A program made the translations under genes and the position numbers. The notes below the pieces were generated by a model, which was given only the letters and a program-made list of their open reading frames with translations, was not told the DNA's origin and made no database searches. A stretch of DNA of 20,504 bases, from the NCBI GenBank assembly GCA_018971765.1, contig JAGXAA010000009.1, positions 1 through 20,504 of the forward strand, in the 5' to 3' direction. The first letter of the stretch is position 1. Each line of letters opens with the position of its first letter. This DNA comes from Patescibacteria group bacterium (lineage in GTDB: Bacteria > Patescibacteriota > Minisyncoccia > Phycocordibacterales > GWA1-40-21). Positions 1-6,368 of the stretch are shown here, piece by piece.

Positions 1-103
1 ATTTATAACATCGCCTGATTTATTAGACCGAAAAGAATTTAACATTGACTTAATTATATCAGCGATAAAAATAGGCGCAAGCAAAAATGTGGATAAATCA
101 CCA

Positions 104-126
104 ACTTGGGAGCTCAACTCCCAAGT
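104..126. repeat. 23-bp hairpin, copy 1 of a small family
   Basis: Perfect inverted repeat with 9-bp arms (ACTTGGGAG / CTCCCAAGT) around a 5-base loop. It lies 4 bases past the stop codon of the ribonuclease gene. An identical 23-bp copy is at 6135-6157 and a diverged copy with matching arm changes is at 14447-14469. A transcription-termination or 3'-end stabilising role is likely from position, but no strong T-run follows on the minus strand. Confidence 0.75.
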
Positions 127-130
127 CGGT

Positions 131-1525
131 TTAAAAATTCAGCTCGACAACACTATCCCCTTTCGGATGAACGGCTTCCGCGCCGAGCTCGTCGCGAATC
201 CTTTGGACTAAAAACAGAGACGATTTCAGCTCGCCCATAACGACAAAAATTTTTTTGATTTCGCCGAGGGCGGCGACTGACCCGACAAAACCGACGAGAT
301 TGTCGGAATCTTTGTGGGAAGAGTAGCCGTTTATTTTTTCAATTTTCGCGCGGACATTGACCGTATCGCCGAAGATACTGACCTTTCTCGCGCCGTCTTC
401 CAGTTGCCGCCCAAGACTTCCGACGGCTTGATAGCCGACGAGAAGCAATATCGCATTCGGGTCTGACAAATAGTTTTTTTCATGACGGACGATTCTTCCG
501 CCGTGGGACATTCCGGATCCGGCGATGATTATTTTCGGATTGGGTGTTCTCCTTATGACATCCGACTCTTCCGCTCTAGCCGTAAATTTCAATCGCGGAA
601 AATCAAAAACATCGTCGCCCTCCGCCATTTCCGCTTTGACCGCGTCGTTAAAATCGGCGGCGGCGTATTTTTTGTAGACTTCAGTCACTTTCGCGGCCAA
701 AGGAGAATCGATAAAAACAGGCAAACTGGCGACGCCTCCGTTTTCAAAAATATCGTTCATCTCATGGAGAATCGCCTGCGTCCTTTCAAGAGAAAAAGCC
801 GGAATAATCAGAGTCGCTTTTTTCTCTAAAGTTTTCTTGATGAAATCCTTAAGCTTTTCTTTTCTCTCTTCTTTTGATTCGTGATTCCTGTCGCCGTAAA
901 CGCTCTCCATCACCATATAATCGGCGCCCGCAACGCTCTCCGTGTCCCTCAAAAGAGGCGAAGGCGAATTGCCTAAGTCGCCCGTAAAAACAATCTTCTT
1001 GCCGTTATATGAAATTTCTATCATTGCCGAGCCAAGAATGTGTCCGGCGTCCTTGAAATAAATATTGAAGCCGCCTTTAAGCTCTTGAGCGGCATGATAC
1101 GACAGAACATTCCACAAAGACAAAGACTTCTCCACATCTTTCTTTTCGTAAAGCGGAAGAAGCCCATCTTGCCTCGCTTCCTCCTCAAGAATTTTCAAAC
1201 TGTCCTCCAACATAAGACGAGAAAGATCTTTCGTCTCGGGCGTGCTTATAATCTCCCCCTTGAAACCGTCGTGGACAAGTTTCGGAATTCTGCCGATATG
1301 ATCTATGTGCGAATGAGTCACCAAAAGATAATCGACTGAAGACGGATTATATTTGAATTCGGAACGGTTGAAATTTTCGGCGAATTTCGATCCTTGAACC
1401 ATTCCGCAGTCGACAAGAATTCTCACTCCGCCGTCGCCCAGAGCAAATGATTTTTTCTCCAGCATAAAATTCGCTCCCGTGACTCCGTCCACCCCGCCGT
1501 AAAATGTTAGATTTAACTTTTTCAT
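131..1525 (-). CDS. MBL-fold / beta-CASP ribonuclease (YSH1/CPSF73-like)
   Basis: This 464-residue protein is a metallo-beta-lactamase RNA nuclease with a beta-CASP insert. The metal-binding motif HSHIDH is at residues 71-76, the motif-3 His at 162 (GHILGS) and the motif-4 Asp at 183 (TGDLGN). The beta-CASP part shows YGDRNHE (about 210), PAFSLERTQ (about 242), GSGMSHGGR (336-344) and a C-terminal GYSSHKD with the last His at 404. Family members with this layout (COG1236) are Zn-dependent endo- or exoribonucleases acting in RNA processing and decay. There is no signal peptide, so it is cytoplasmic. I start at the ATG at 1525; a TTG one codon upstream is possible. No Shine-Dalgarno is visible. 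A long hairpin (1551-1651) sits directly upstream, probably in the leader, and a 23-bp hairpin follows the stop. The family call is firm; the exact RNA substrate is unknown. Confidence 0.93.
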   Translation of the reverse strand: MKKLNLTFYGGVDGVTGANFMLEKKSFALGDGGVRILVDCGMVQGSKFAENFNRSEFKYNPSSVDYLLVTHSHIDHIGRIPKLVHDGFKGEIISTPETKDLSRLMLEDSLKILEEEARQDGLLPLYEKKDVEKSLSLWNVLSYHAAQELKGGFNIYFKDAGHILGSAMIEISYNGKKIVFTGDLGNSPSPLLRDTESVAGADYMVMESVYGDRNHESKEERKEKLKDFIKKTLEKKATLIIPAFSLERTQAILHEMNDIFENGGVASLPVFIDSPLAAKVTEVYKKYAAADFNDAVKAEMAEGDDVFDFPRLKFTARAEESDVIRRTPNPKIIIAGSGMSHGGRIVRHEKNYLSDPNAILLLVGYQAVGSLGRQLEDGARKVSIFGDTVNVRAKIEKINGYSSHKDSDNLVGFVGSVAALGEIKKIFVVMGELKSSLFLVQRIRDELGAEAVHPKGDSVVELNF

Positions 1526-1550
1526 CAAATTTTGATCATTGCTGATCTTT

Positions 1551-1651
1551 GAATTATGGAATGCAAAATTTCAGGTCTGGTTGAGCAAAAACATTTAGGA
1601 AACAGACGGATTTTGCGACCCGAGGACCTGAAATTTTGCATTTCGTAATTC
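1551..1651. repeat. Long hairpin element with conserved loop, copy 1
   Basis: The arms (1551-1578 and 1624-1651) pair over 28 positions, two or three of them as G.T wobbles when read as plus-strand RNA, and enclose a loop of about 45 bases. The outer ends are GAATTA / TAATTC. Inside the loop, GCAAAA (1585-1590) can pair with TTTTGC (1611-1616), and the right side carries the string TTTTGCGACCCGAGGA. A second copy at 11712-11810 keeps the outer ends and loop strings but has different, still complementary, arms. It lies between the 6S-like RNA and the start of the ribonuclease gene, so minus-strand transcription would place it in that gene's leader. It could be a structured RNA regulator or a MITE-like mobile repeat. 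Confidence 0.8.
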
Positions 1652-1668
1652 AAAGTACTGATTGCATT

Positions 1669-1674
1669 ATTGTA
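1669..1674 (-). promoter_or_regulatory. Possible -10 box for the ribonuclease gene
   Basis: On the minus strand this reads TACAAT, a 5/6 match to the -10 consensus. Start of transcription near 1662 would give a leader of about 137 bases containing the whole hairpin element. I see no convincing -35 box, and the site is just past the terminator of the upstream RNA gene, so read-through is an alternative. Confidence 0.3.
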
Positions 1675-1680
1675 TCAGAG

Positions 1681-1719
1681 AAAAAGAAAAAACCCGCTTC
1701 GCGAAACTGCGACGGCGGG
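1681..1719 (-). terminator. Intrinsic terminator of the 6S-like RNA
   Basis: On the minus strand CCCGC (1719-1715) pairs with GCGGG (1697-1693), with an inner TCGC/GCGA pairing, followed by six T and then C and more T. This is a textbook rho-independent terminator at the end of the RNA gene. Confidence 0.85.
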
Positions 1720-1857
1720 CATCCTCTGAGGGGCTATCTGTAAAATATCACCCTAGCGCAAGCCAGGTGGGTGCTACAACGGCATACCTAAATATGCCTG
1801 AATAGTTTGCTCCCTAATTAGATTATTTAATCTTAGATGATATTTTCAAATAACCCC
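1684..1857 (-). ncRNA. ssrS: Structured RNA, probable 6S RNA
   Basis: The minus strand between a promoter (-10 at 1864-1869) and a terminator (1681-1719) would give an RNA of about 175 bases, the usual size of 6S RNA. It folds as a rod. The closing stem is GGGGUUAU (5' end, 1857-1850) with AUAGCCCC (1737-1730), extended by AAAAUAUCA (1846-1838) with UGAUAUUUU (1750-1742). An open bubble follows, with a small hairpin on its 5' strand (AGATT/AATCT) and another on its 3' strand (CCTGGC/GCTAGG). The apical stem includes GGCAUA/UAUGCC. Closing stem, central bubble with a hairpin on the 3' strand, and apical stem is the 6S layout; 6S RNA binds the RNA polymerase holoenzyme by mimicking an open promoter. 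It lacks the hallmarks of SRP RNA, tmRNA and RNase P RNA. That it is an RNA gene is well supported; the 6S identity is inference from shape and size. Confidence 0.6.
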
Positions 1858-1863
1858 ATTCCC

Positions 1864-1891
1864 ATTGTAGGACTTAAAAAAAGTTTTGCAA
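1864..1891 (-). promoter_or_regulatory. Promoter of the 6S-like RNA
   Basis: On the minus strand, -35 TTGCAA (1891-1886), a 16-base spacer, and -10 TACAAT (1869-1864). The predicted start, 7 bases on, is at 1857, exactly the first G of the closing stem of the RNA. Confidence 0.65.
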
Positions 1892-1924
1892 TCTTTTGAA
1901 TTTTTTCGGTTCTTCAATTTTGAA

Positions 1925-2101
1925 GCGAGCATTCTCTTTTTAAAATCCTTGCGCGGGAAATTATCCCTCACCAGTTTTTATTTTAGAAATTTCTATTTTC
2001 AAAACTGGTGAGGGATTGACTGGCGAGCGGAGCAATCCGGCACTTATTTTGAATTTCAAAATAAGTGCCGGATATTCGCGCTTTTAAAAAGAGATGCGAG
2101 C
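1925..2101. repeat. Compound cruciform of two hairpins inside an outer stem
   Basis: Two long hairpins stand side by side. The first has a perfect 16-bp stem (1963-1978 with 2001-2016) around an A/T-rich loop. The second has a perfect 19-bp stem (2035-2053 with 2055-2073) around a single base. Both arms begin ATCC and end GGAT. They are enclosed by an outer imperfect stem pairing about 1925-1955 with about 2076-2101, containing CTCTTTTTAAAA and its complement. The block begins right after the ndk stop codon (minus strand). Apart from a possible terminator role I can give it no function; it could be a non-autonomous mobile repeat. Confidence 0.75.
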
Positions 2102-2107
2102 GGCTCT

Positions 2108-2713
2108 TTATTCCAAAATCCCGTCCAGATTCACATCGTACAAAATCTGTTCCTGAACGAGTCGATAATTTATGAGCTCGTCTTCTTTGAACCAATGTTT
2201 GATTTCGTCTTCGGCCTCTTTAACCGAGCCCGAGGCGTGAACAAGATTCCTGATGCATCTTTCGGAAACATCGGACATCTCGTAAGAATCCAAGACAAAA
2301 TCCCCGCGAATCGTTCCGACATCAGACGCAAGAGGCTCCGTGCCTCCCGTGATTTTCCTGACAATCGCGACGGCGTGAGCCCCCTGCCAAACCATCGCTA
2401 TGACCGGCCCGCTCGACATATATTTCTTGAGCCGCTTAAGGAGAATTTTGGTGATTTTGAGCGGATCTTCCGTCGGCGGTTTCATCCCTTTGTCCTTATA
2501 TCCTTTTATCGTTTTTTCTCCCGTAATTCTCACCCATTCGGGGTCTAAAGTGTAATGCTTCTCAATCATCTCTTCGTTCGGCACCGTCATCTTGAGTCCG
2601 ACGAGCTTAAGCCCGATTCTCTCGTATCTTTTTATAATTTCACCCGCGAGCGATCTCTGCAAGCCGTCAGGTTTTATTATCACAAGCGTTTTTTCTTTTT
2701 TAAAATTTTTCAT
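2108..2713 (-). CDS. ndk: Nucleoside-diphosphate kinase
   Basis: Transfers the gamma-phosphate from ATP to other NDPs through a phosphohistidine and so balances the NTP pools; cytoplasmic. The N-terminal strand with the substrate-binding Lys (TLVIIKPDG, residues 9-17) is typical, as are GTIRGDF (133-139) and the catalytic His at 159 in NLVHASGS (canonical NxxHGSDS). The protein has 201 residues against about 140-150 for classic enzymes. The extra length is mostly an insert at about 55-100 (starting after HYTLDPEW) between the first helix and the GPVIAMVW strand; long forms of this kind occur in CPR and some other phyla. ATG at 2713 is the natural start and is preceded by a TAGG-type repeat rather than a ribosome-binding site. 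The ATPase gene lies 78 bp upstream on the same strand, so co-transcription is likely. The call is firm. Confidence 0.95.
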   Translation of the reverse strand: MKNFKKEKTLVIIKPDGLQRSLAGEIIKRYERIGLKLVGLKMTVPNEEMIEKHYTLDPEWVRITGEKTIKGYKDKGMKPPTEDPLKITKILLKRLKKYMSSGPVIAMVWQGAHAVAIVRKITGGTEPLASDVGTIRGDFVLDSYEMSDVSERCIRNLVHASGSVKEAEDEIKHWFKEDELINYRLVQEQILYDVNLDGILE

Positions 2714-2717
2714 TTTT

Positions 2718-2794
2718 TAGGTGTTAGGTTTTAGGTATTAGGTGTTAGGTTGCAGAATCTTCCCTACAACCTATAACCTAATACCTAAAACCTA
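2718..2794. repeat. TAGG-type heptanucleotide inverted repeat (ndk/ATPase spacer)
   Basis: The left arm is a run of TTTTAGG, TGTTAGG and TATTAGG-like units; the right arm is the complementary CCTAAAA-type run; the centre reads TTGCAGAATCTTCCCT. The arms pair over about 27 bases with few mismatches. The right arm runs into the TAG stop codon of the ATPase gene. Confidence 0.85.
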
Positions 2795-5545
2795 TTTCTC
2801 ATATTTCCTCATCACCTCTTCTTCAATCGACGCCCTGTCGCGACCGAATTTGAGATAGGAAAGTTCTTTCAGTTTGGCGATATTTTCTTTGTCTCCCGCG
2901 GACGGCGCAAGAGTCTCGATGTTGAACGGCCTTACCGGCCTGCCGTTCGACAACATTTTAATGTACGCGTTGCGATTGTCTATGTTCATCAAATCCTTGG
3001 CGGTAAAGACCGGCGCGAATTGTTTCTCCAAAAATTCGGCATCCTCAGCGCCGACGCGGAAAACCGCCATCGAGCCGACATTGCCGAAAACTGAATCCTT
3101 TATCCCCTCTTCAAGCTGGGCGATGAATTGATGCGCCATATTCAAGCTCAACTTGTATTTTCTGGCTTCGGAAAGAATGGTGGAAATTGAATTAGTGGTA
3201 ATGTTTTGGAATTCGTCAATGTAAAGATAGAACGGCGGCAAATCTTTGTCCAAAGAATCCACGCGAGAAAGAGCGGACATAAGAATCTTACCGACAAGTA
3301 TTAGCCCGATGAGATTGGCGTTGATGTCGCCGAGTCGCCCTTTCGCCAGATTGACCAGAAGTATTTTTTTGTTATCCATTATCTCCCTGAAATTGAAAGA
3401 CGATTTTTCTTGGGCGATAATCGGCCTCATAATGTCGTTCGCGAGAAAGACGTCAAATTTGCTGGTGATGTAAGGCACCATATTGGCGAGCGCCGCTTCT
3501 CCTCCCGCCTTCTCCGCCACCTCTTTCCAGAATTGGACGACTACGGGATTATGACACCGCGAGAGCTTCATATCCCTGAAAGCTTTGTTTGACATCACTC
3601 TTGAGACATCGAGAAGGGTGTTGCCGGATTCCGGGTCGTCAATCACGAGCATCGTCGCGTTTCTGAAATATTGCTCGAACATCGGACCCATCGATTCCGG
3701 TATCGCTCCGTAGAGTTTCTGAAAAATGCTGAAAAGCTCATTGACCACGAAAGTTTTCTGTTCCGGATACCGCCTGTCGTATTCCAGCATATTGAGAGCC
3801 ATCGGGCGGTCGGTGTGGCTCGGATCGAAATATATCACGTCTTCATACCGCTCTTTTGGTATTATCGACAAGACATCCTGAATGTCCGATCCGTGCGGAT
3901 CGATCATGCAAACGCCGTCGCCGGCGATTATGTCTTGAGTAATCATATTTTTGAGAAGGGTCGTCTTTCCAGTTCCGGTCTGGCCGATGGCGTAAAAATG
4001 CCTTAGTCTGTCTTCTCTGGTCATATGAATTTTCGTTTCCATATTCCTGTGTTTGTTGACTCCGATAATGATTCCGTCTTTGGCGATATCGACTGGCGCA
4101 GGGGCGCTTCCAGCTTTCGCTTGTTTCAACTGGGGTGAAGATTTCACGCTGGACGACGGAAAATGCAGGATGCTGGTAATCTCTTTTATGTTGAGCGGCA
4201 ATACGTAATCTTCGGAAAACATCCTGAAAGAAAATTCCTTAAGCATTCTCATAAGCCTCATCTTCTCGAGTTTCTGGAATTTGAATTTGTTGCCAAGCGT
4301 GTTTTCAAATTGGTTGAATGACGACTGGATGTCCGACATTATCGCCTCCGCTTCGCCTCTCGTCCCCGCCGAAGCCGCGATCCTTACGTTGGTCTTGACT
4401 ATGGGCGCCGAGATTTTATTTTTGATGTTTTCCAAAACGGACTGGTCGATTGGTTCTTTTTTTTCTTCGTCTTTGTCCTTCTTGGATTTGCCCGACTTGG
4501 AAAAATCTTTCGCGAACCTCTTTAACTGCCCGAAAAATGAATCGTCGAAATCTATCGCTTCCTTAACCTTTTCCCCTTTATTTATTTTTTCCAGCGCCTT
4601 CTTATACTTTTTAACATAATAATCCTCGACTGGCTTAAAGATTATCTGTATCGCCGCGCCTTCGCCGTCGCGATTTATTTTCGAAAAACTGTTAAGAATA
4701 ATATTGAGCGGATCGTAATCAAATTGTTCGTAAGTTTTTATCGGAAAAATCGGATTTTCCGCCTGCTTCAGACAAGCGCCGACGGAAATGCCGGACTCGT
4801 TGAAAATGTTGTAATCGTCTTTTTTTTCGCTGATTTTCGCGTTGGGAAAAACGGAAAGTATCTGCTTCTCAAAAAGTTCCTTTTTGATGTCCGGCACCGC
4901 GGCGTAGAAAATAAATTCTTCGCTGTGATTGGCGTTAGCGAGCTCGATTGCGAAATATCCGGCAGTTTCTTTCTTCCCGTCATAAACGGACATCATTCCG
5001 GCGTAAAACTGCTCCATCGAAGAAATAATTTCCTTAAGATTTTTCTGTTTCTCGCCTTCATCGGAAATTTCCGGCAAAGAGATCTCAAAGAGAGTCATCT
5101 TGAGAGTTTTGAAAAGAGGTTTTTTTTCTTTGAGCCCGCTGACTGGCAGACCGGCTTTGATGTACTGAACCAGAAATCTGTGGAAATCGTCATTCAAATG
5201 CGCGTCTCCCATTTTTTCTATAATGGATATAGCGTTGAACACGCCTTTTTCCTGAAGGATTCCGACAAGCTCTTCAATTTTTTTATCGTGCTCTTCCGGA
5301 GAAAGATTGAGGATTATTGCTTCGGCTTCCTCGGGTTTCAACCGGTATTCTTCGGCAAGGACTTTCTCCGGAGCCGATTTTTTATATTCCGATATTTTTT
5401 CGGAAACTACTCGAGACGCGTCGGGGATCTCGCCCTTCTTTTCCATTTCCCTCTCGCGTCTCGCGACTTCTCCGCGAAGATACTCTAGCTCTTCTTCGGG
5501 TGAAGAAAATTTCCTCTCTTGATTTTCCAATCTAATTTTTTCCAT
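2792..5545 (-). CDS. Large VirD4/HerA-type ATPase of the conjugative DNA-transfer family
   Basis: This 917-residue protein has a P-loop motor domain in its C-terminal half. Walker A GQTGTGKTT is at about residues 518-526, followed by MIDPHGSDIQD, and Walker B LYIDEFQNI is near 771-779. This pattern is that of the TraG/VirD4/HerA group (COG0433-like), hexameric ATPases that pump DNA or protein. The N-terminal 500 residues are charged, with a Lys-rich linker at about 350-380. I see no transmembrane segment, unlike classical coupling proteins, so it is probably soluble or membrane-associated through partners. No relaxase or other type IV secretion gene is in the window. ATG at 5545 lies 7 bases from a TATAAT box, pointing to a leaderless mRNA. 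ndk follows 78 bp downstream. The ATPase call is firm; a role in conjugation, DNA uptake or chromosome handling is open. Confidence 0.85.
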   Translation of the reverse strand: MEKIRLENQERKFSSPEEELEYLRGEVARREREMEKKGEIPDASRVVSEKISEYKKSAPEKVLAEEYRLKPEEAEAIILNLSPEEHDKKIEELVGILQEKGVFNAISIIEKMGDAHLNDDFHRFLVQYIKAGLPVSGLKEKKPLFKTLKMTLFEISLPEISDEGEKQKNLKEIISSMEQFYAGMMSVYDGKKETAGYFAIELANANHSEEFIFYAAVPDIKKELFEKQILSVFPNAKISEKKDDYNIFNESGISVGACLKQAENPIFPIKTYEQFDYDPLNIILNSFSKINRDGEGAAIQIIFKPVEDYYVKKYKKALEKINKGEKVKEAIDFDDSFFGQLKRFAKDFSKSGKSKKDKDEEKKEPIDQSVLENIKNKISAPIVKTNVRIAASAGTRGEAEAIMSDIQSSFNQFENTLGNKFKFQKLEKMRLMRMLKEFSFRMFSEDYVLPLNIKEITSILHFPSSSVKSSPQLKQAKAGSAPAPVDIAKDGIIIGVNKHRNMETKIHMTREDRLRHFYAIGQTGTGKTTLLKNMITQDIIAGDGVCMIDPHGSDIQDVLSIIPKERYEDVIYFDPSHTDRPMALNMLEYDRRYPEQKTFVVNELFSIFQKLYGAIPESMGPMFEQYFRNATMLVIDDPESGNTLLDVSRVMSNKAFRDMKLSRCHNPVVVQFWKEVAEKAGGEAALANMVPYITSKFDVFLANDIMRPIIAQEKSSFNFREIMDNKKILLVNLAKGRLGDINANLIGLILVGKILMSALSRVDSLDKDLPPFYLYIDEFQNITTNSISTILSEARKYKLSLNMAHQFIAQLEEGIKDSVFGNVGSMAVFRVGAEDAEFLEKQFAPVFTAKDLMNIDNRNAYIKMLSNGRPVRPFNIETLAPSAGDKENIAKLKELSYLKFGRDRASIEEEVMRKYEK

Positions 5546-5552
5546 TGACTGA

Positions 5553-5558
5553 ATTATA
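5553..5558 (-). promoter_or_regulatory. -10 box giving a leaderless start for the ATPase gene
   Basis: A perfect TATAAT on the minus strand ends 7 bases before the A of the ATG at 5545, so transcription should begin at or one base before the start codon. I see no clear -35 box. Confidence 0.6.
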
Positions 5559-5647
5559 CCTTAAATTAGGTTGCGGGTGGTAGTTGCCGTACGATTAAAT
5601 CTTCTGGATTTTTCAAACAAATTATGCTAATAATAAATTAGAACCGT

Positions 5648-5680
5648 TTGACCTTATTTCTAAAAATTCTATAAGGAGGC
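5648..5680 (+). promoter_or_regulatory. Strong Shine-Dalgarno and possible promoter of the nuclease-like gene
   Basis: AAGGAGG (5673-5679) sits 4 bases before the ATG at 5684 and is the only full-strength ribosome-binding site I find in the window. TTGACC (5648-5653) is followed after 16 bases by TATAAG, which overlaps the Shine-Dalgarno and so probably is not the working -10. The A/T-rich TATGCTAATAAT (about 5624-5635) is an alternative. Confidence 0.55.
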
Positions 5681-5683
5681 CGT

Positions 5684-6106
5684 ATGGCGCGAAAAAATCA
5701 TTGGCGCGCGCATAAAATACCCGCGCCTAGAATGAAGAAAAATATCCTTAAGTTGCTGAAAAGGACGGAAAGAAGCAGAGGATTTTGGACGGAGGAGAGA
5801 TTTCTAAGAGCAATTGAAAATGCGAACGGAAACGCTCCTTGCTGGTTTAAAGGCGTTTCCAAATCGACAAAAGAAGAGGACGGAAAAGGGATAGACTTTA
5901 TAGTCCACACCGTTTTTGGAAACATATTCATTCAAATCAAAAGTTCCGAAATCGGGGCGATCATTTTCAAAAAGAGAAAAAATAAAAATTTAAGGATCAT
6001 AATCTTAGTCATAAAGATTGATTATGATGAAGAAAAAATAAGGGATATGTCTTTCTCCGCCATCCAAGATGAGATCGACTTTCTCAAAAGGCCGTCCGAG
6101 TCATAA
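5684..6106 (+). CDS. PD-(D/E)XK nuclease-like small protein
   Basis: A 140-residue basic protein. A conserved-looking core GKGIDFIVHTVFGNIFIQIKSS gives Asp71 followed by Gln84-x-Lys86, with Glu45 in the preceding helix. That arrangement (E...D...(E/Q)xK on adjacent strands) is the signature of the PD-(D/E)XK fold found in restriction enzymes, Holliday-junction resolvases and DNA-repair nucleases. The N-terminal 30 residues are Lys/Arg-rich and could bind nucleic acid. No methyltransferase or helicase partner is next to it. It is the only plus-strand gene in the first 17 kb, lies between divergent and convergent neighbours, and has a strong Shine-Dalgarno unlike the rest. A terminator hairpin overlaps its stop codon. 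I cannot name a family, and the fold call rests on a short motif. Confidence 0.7.
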   Translation: MARKNHWRAHKIPAPRMKKNILKLLKRTERSRGFWTEERFLRAIENANGNAPCWFKGVSKSTKEEDGKGIDFIVHTVFGNIFIQIKSSEIGAIIFKKRKNKNLRIIILVIKIDYDEEKIRDMSFSAIQDEIDFLKRPSES

Positions 6107-6118
6107 AGACCGGACGGC
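6091..6118 (+). terminator. Terminator overlapping the nuclease-like stop codon
   Basis: GCCGTCCG (6091-6098) pairs with CGGACGGC (6111-6118), 8 bp with a 12-base loop holding the TAA stop; TTGATTCTTTCT follows. A second hairpin plus T-run (6135-6162) lies just beyond as a backup terminator. Confidence 0.65.
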
Positions 6119-6134
6119 TTGATTCTTTCTCCTG

Positions 6135-6157
6135 ACTTGGGAGCTCAACTCCCAAGT
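6135..6157. repeat. 23-bp hairpin, copy 2 of a small family
   Basis: Identical over all 23 bases to 104-126. It lies between two converging genes: on the plus strand it is followed by TTCTTTTTCT, as for a terminator, and on the minus strand its left arm contains the last codons and TGA stop of the small coiled-coil gene. Confidence 0.8.
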
Positions 6158-6354
6158 TCTTTTTCTAAGATTTGCTTTGCCGTTTTAAGAGTGTCTATTT
6201 CTTCCTTAATGATCATCTTGGCGTATCGCAGATCGATCGCGGCGATTTTTCTGTCTATTTCTCGCAAGGATTTCTCGGCTTCAGCGCCGGCTTTGTCCAT
6301 ATCCTGGATAATCTTTTGAAAATCTTTTTTTATTGTGTCTTTGTCTTTTGGCAT
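6145..6354 (-). CDS. Small coiled-coil protein of unknown function
   Basis: A 69-residue highly charged protein with no Cys, no membrane segment and no signal peptide. Spacing of Ile, Leu and Met through residues 8-65 fits one long amphipathic helix or two antiparallel helices. The ATG at 6354 has a weak AAAGG 10-14 bases upstream. It starts 14 bp after the stop of the larger coiled-coil gene on the same strand, so the two are probably one transcript and may act together. Its last codons (Leu-Gly-Ser-stop) are encoded inside the 23-bp hairpin at 6135-6157. I do not recognise a family. Coding is likely from length, composition and operon position, but not certain. Confidence 0.65.
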   Translation of the reverse strand: MPKDKDTIKKDFQKIIQDMDKAGAEAEKSLREIDRKIAAIDLRYAKMIIKEEIDTLKTAKQILEKELGS

Positions 6355-6368
6355 GATTTTAACCTTTA

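Noticed and set aside
46..70. Plus-strand promoter TTGACT...TAAAAA near the window start
   Set aside because: Spacing and -10 match are poor and it would transcribe antisense to the ribonuclease gene.
1551..1651. Integron attC site
   Set aside because: The size and hairpin shape are similar, but the terminal core sites expected of attC (GTTRRRY-type) are absent.
4724..5488. Plus-strand frame of 254 codons opposite the ATPase gene
   Set aside because: Phe- and Arg-rich translation typical of an antisense shadow; the minus-strand protein has clear motifs.
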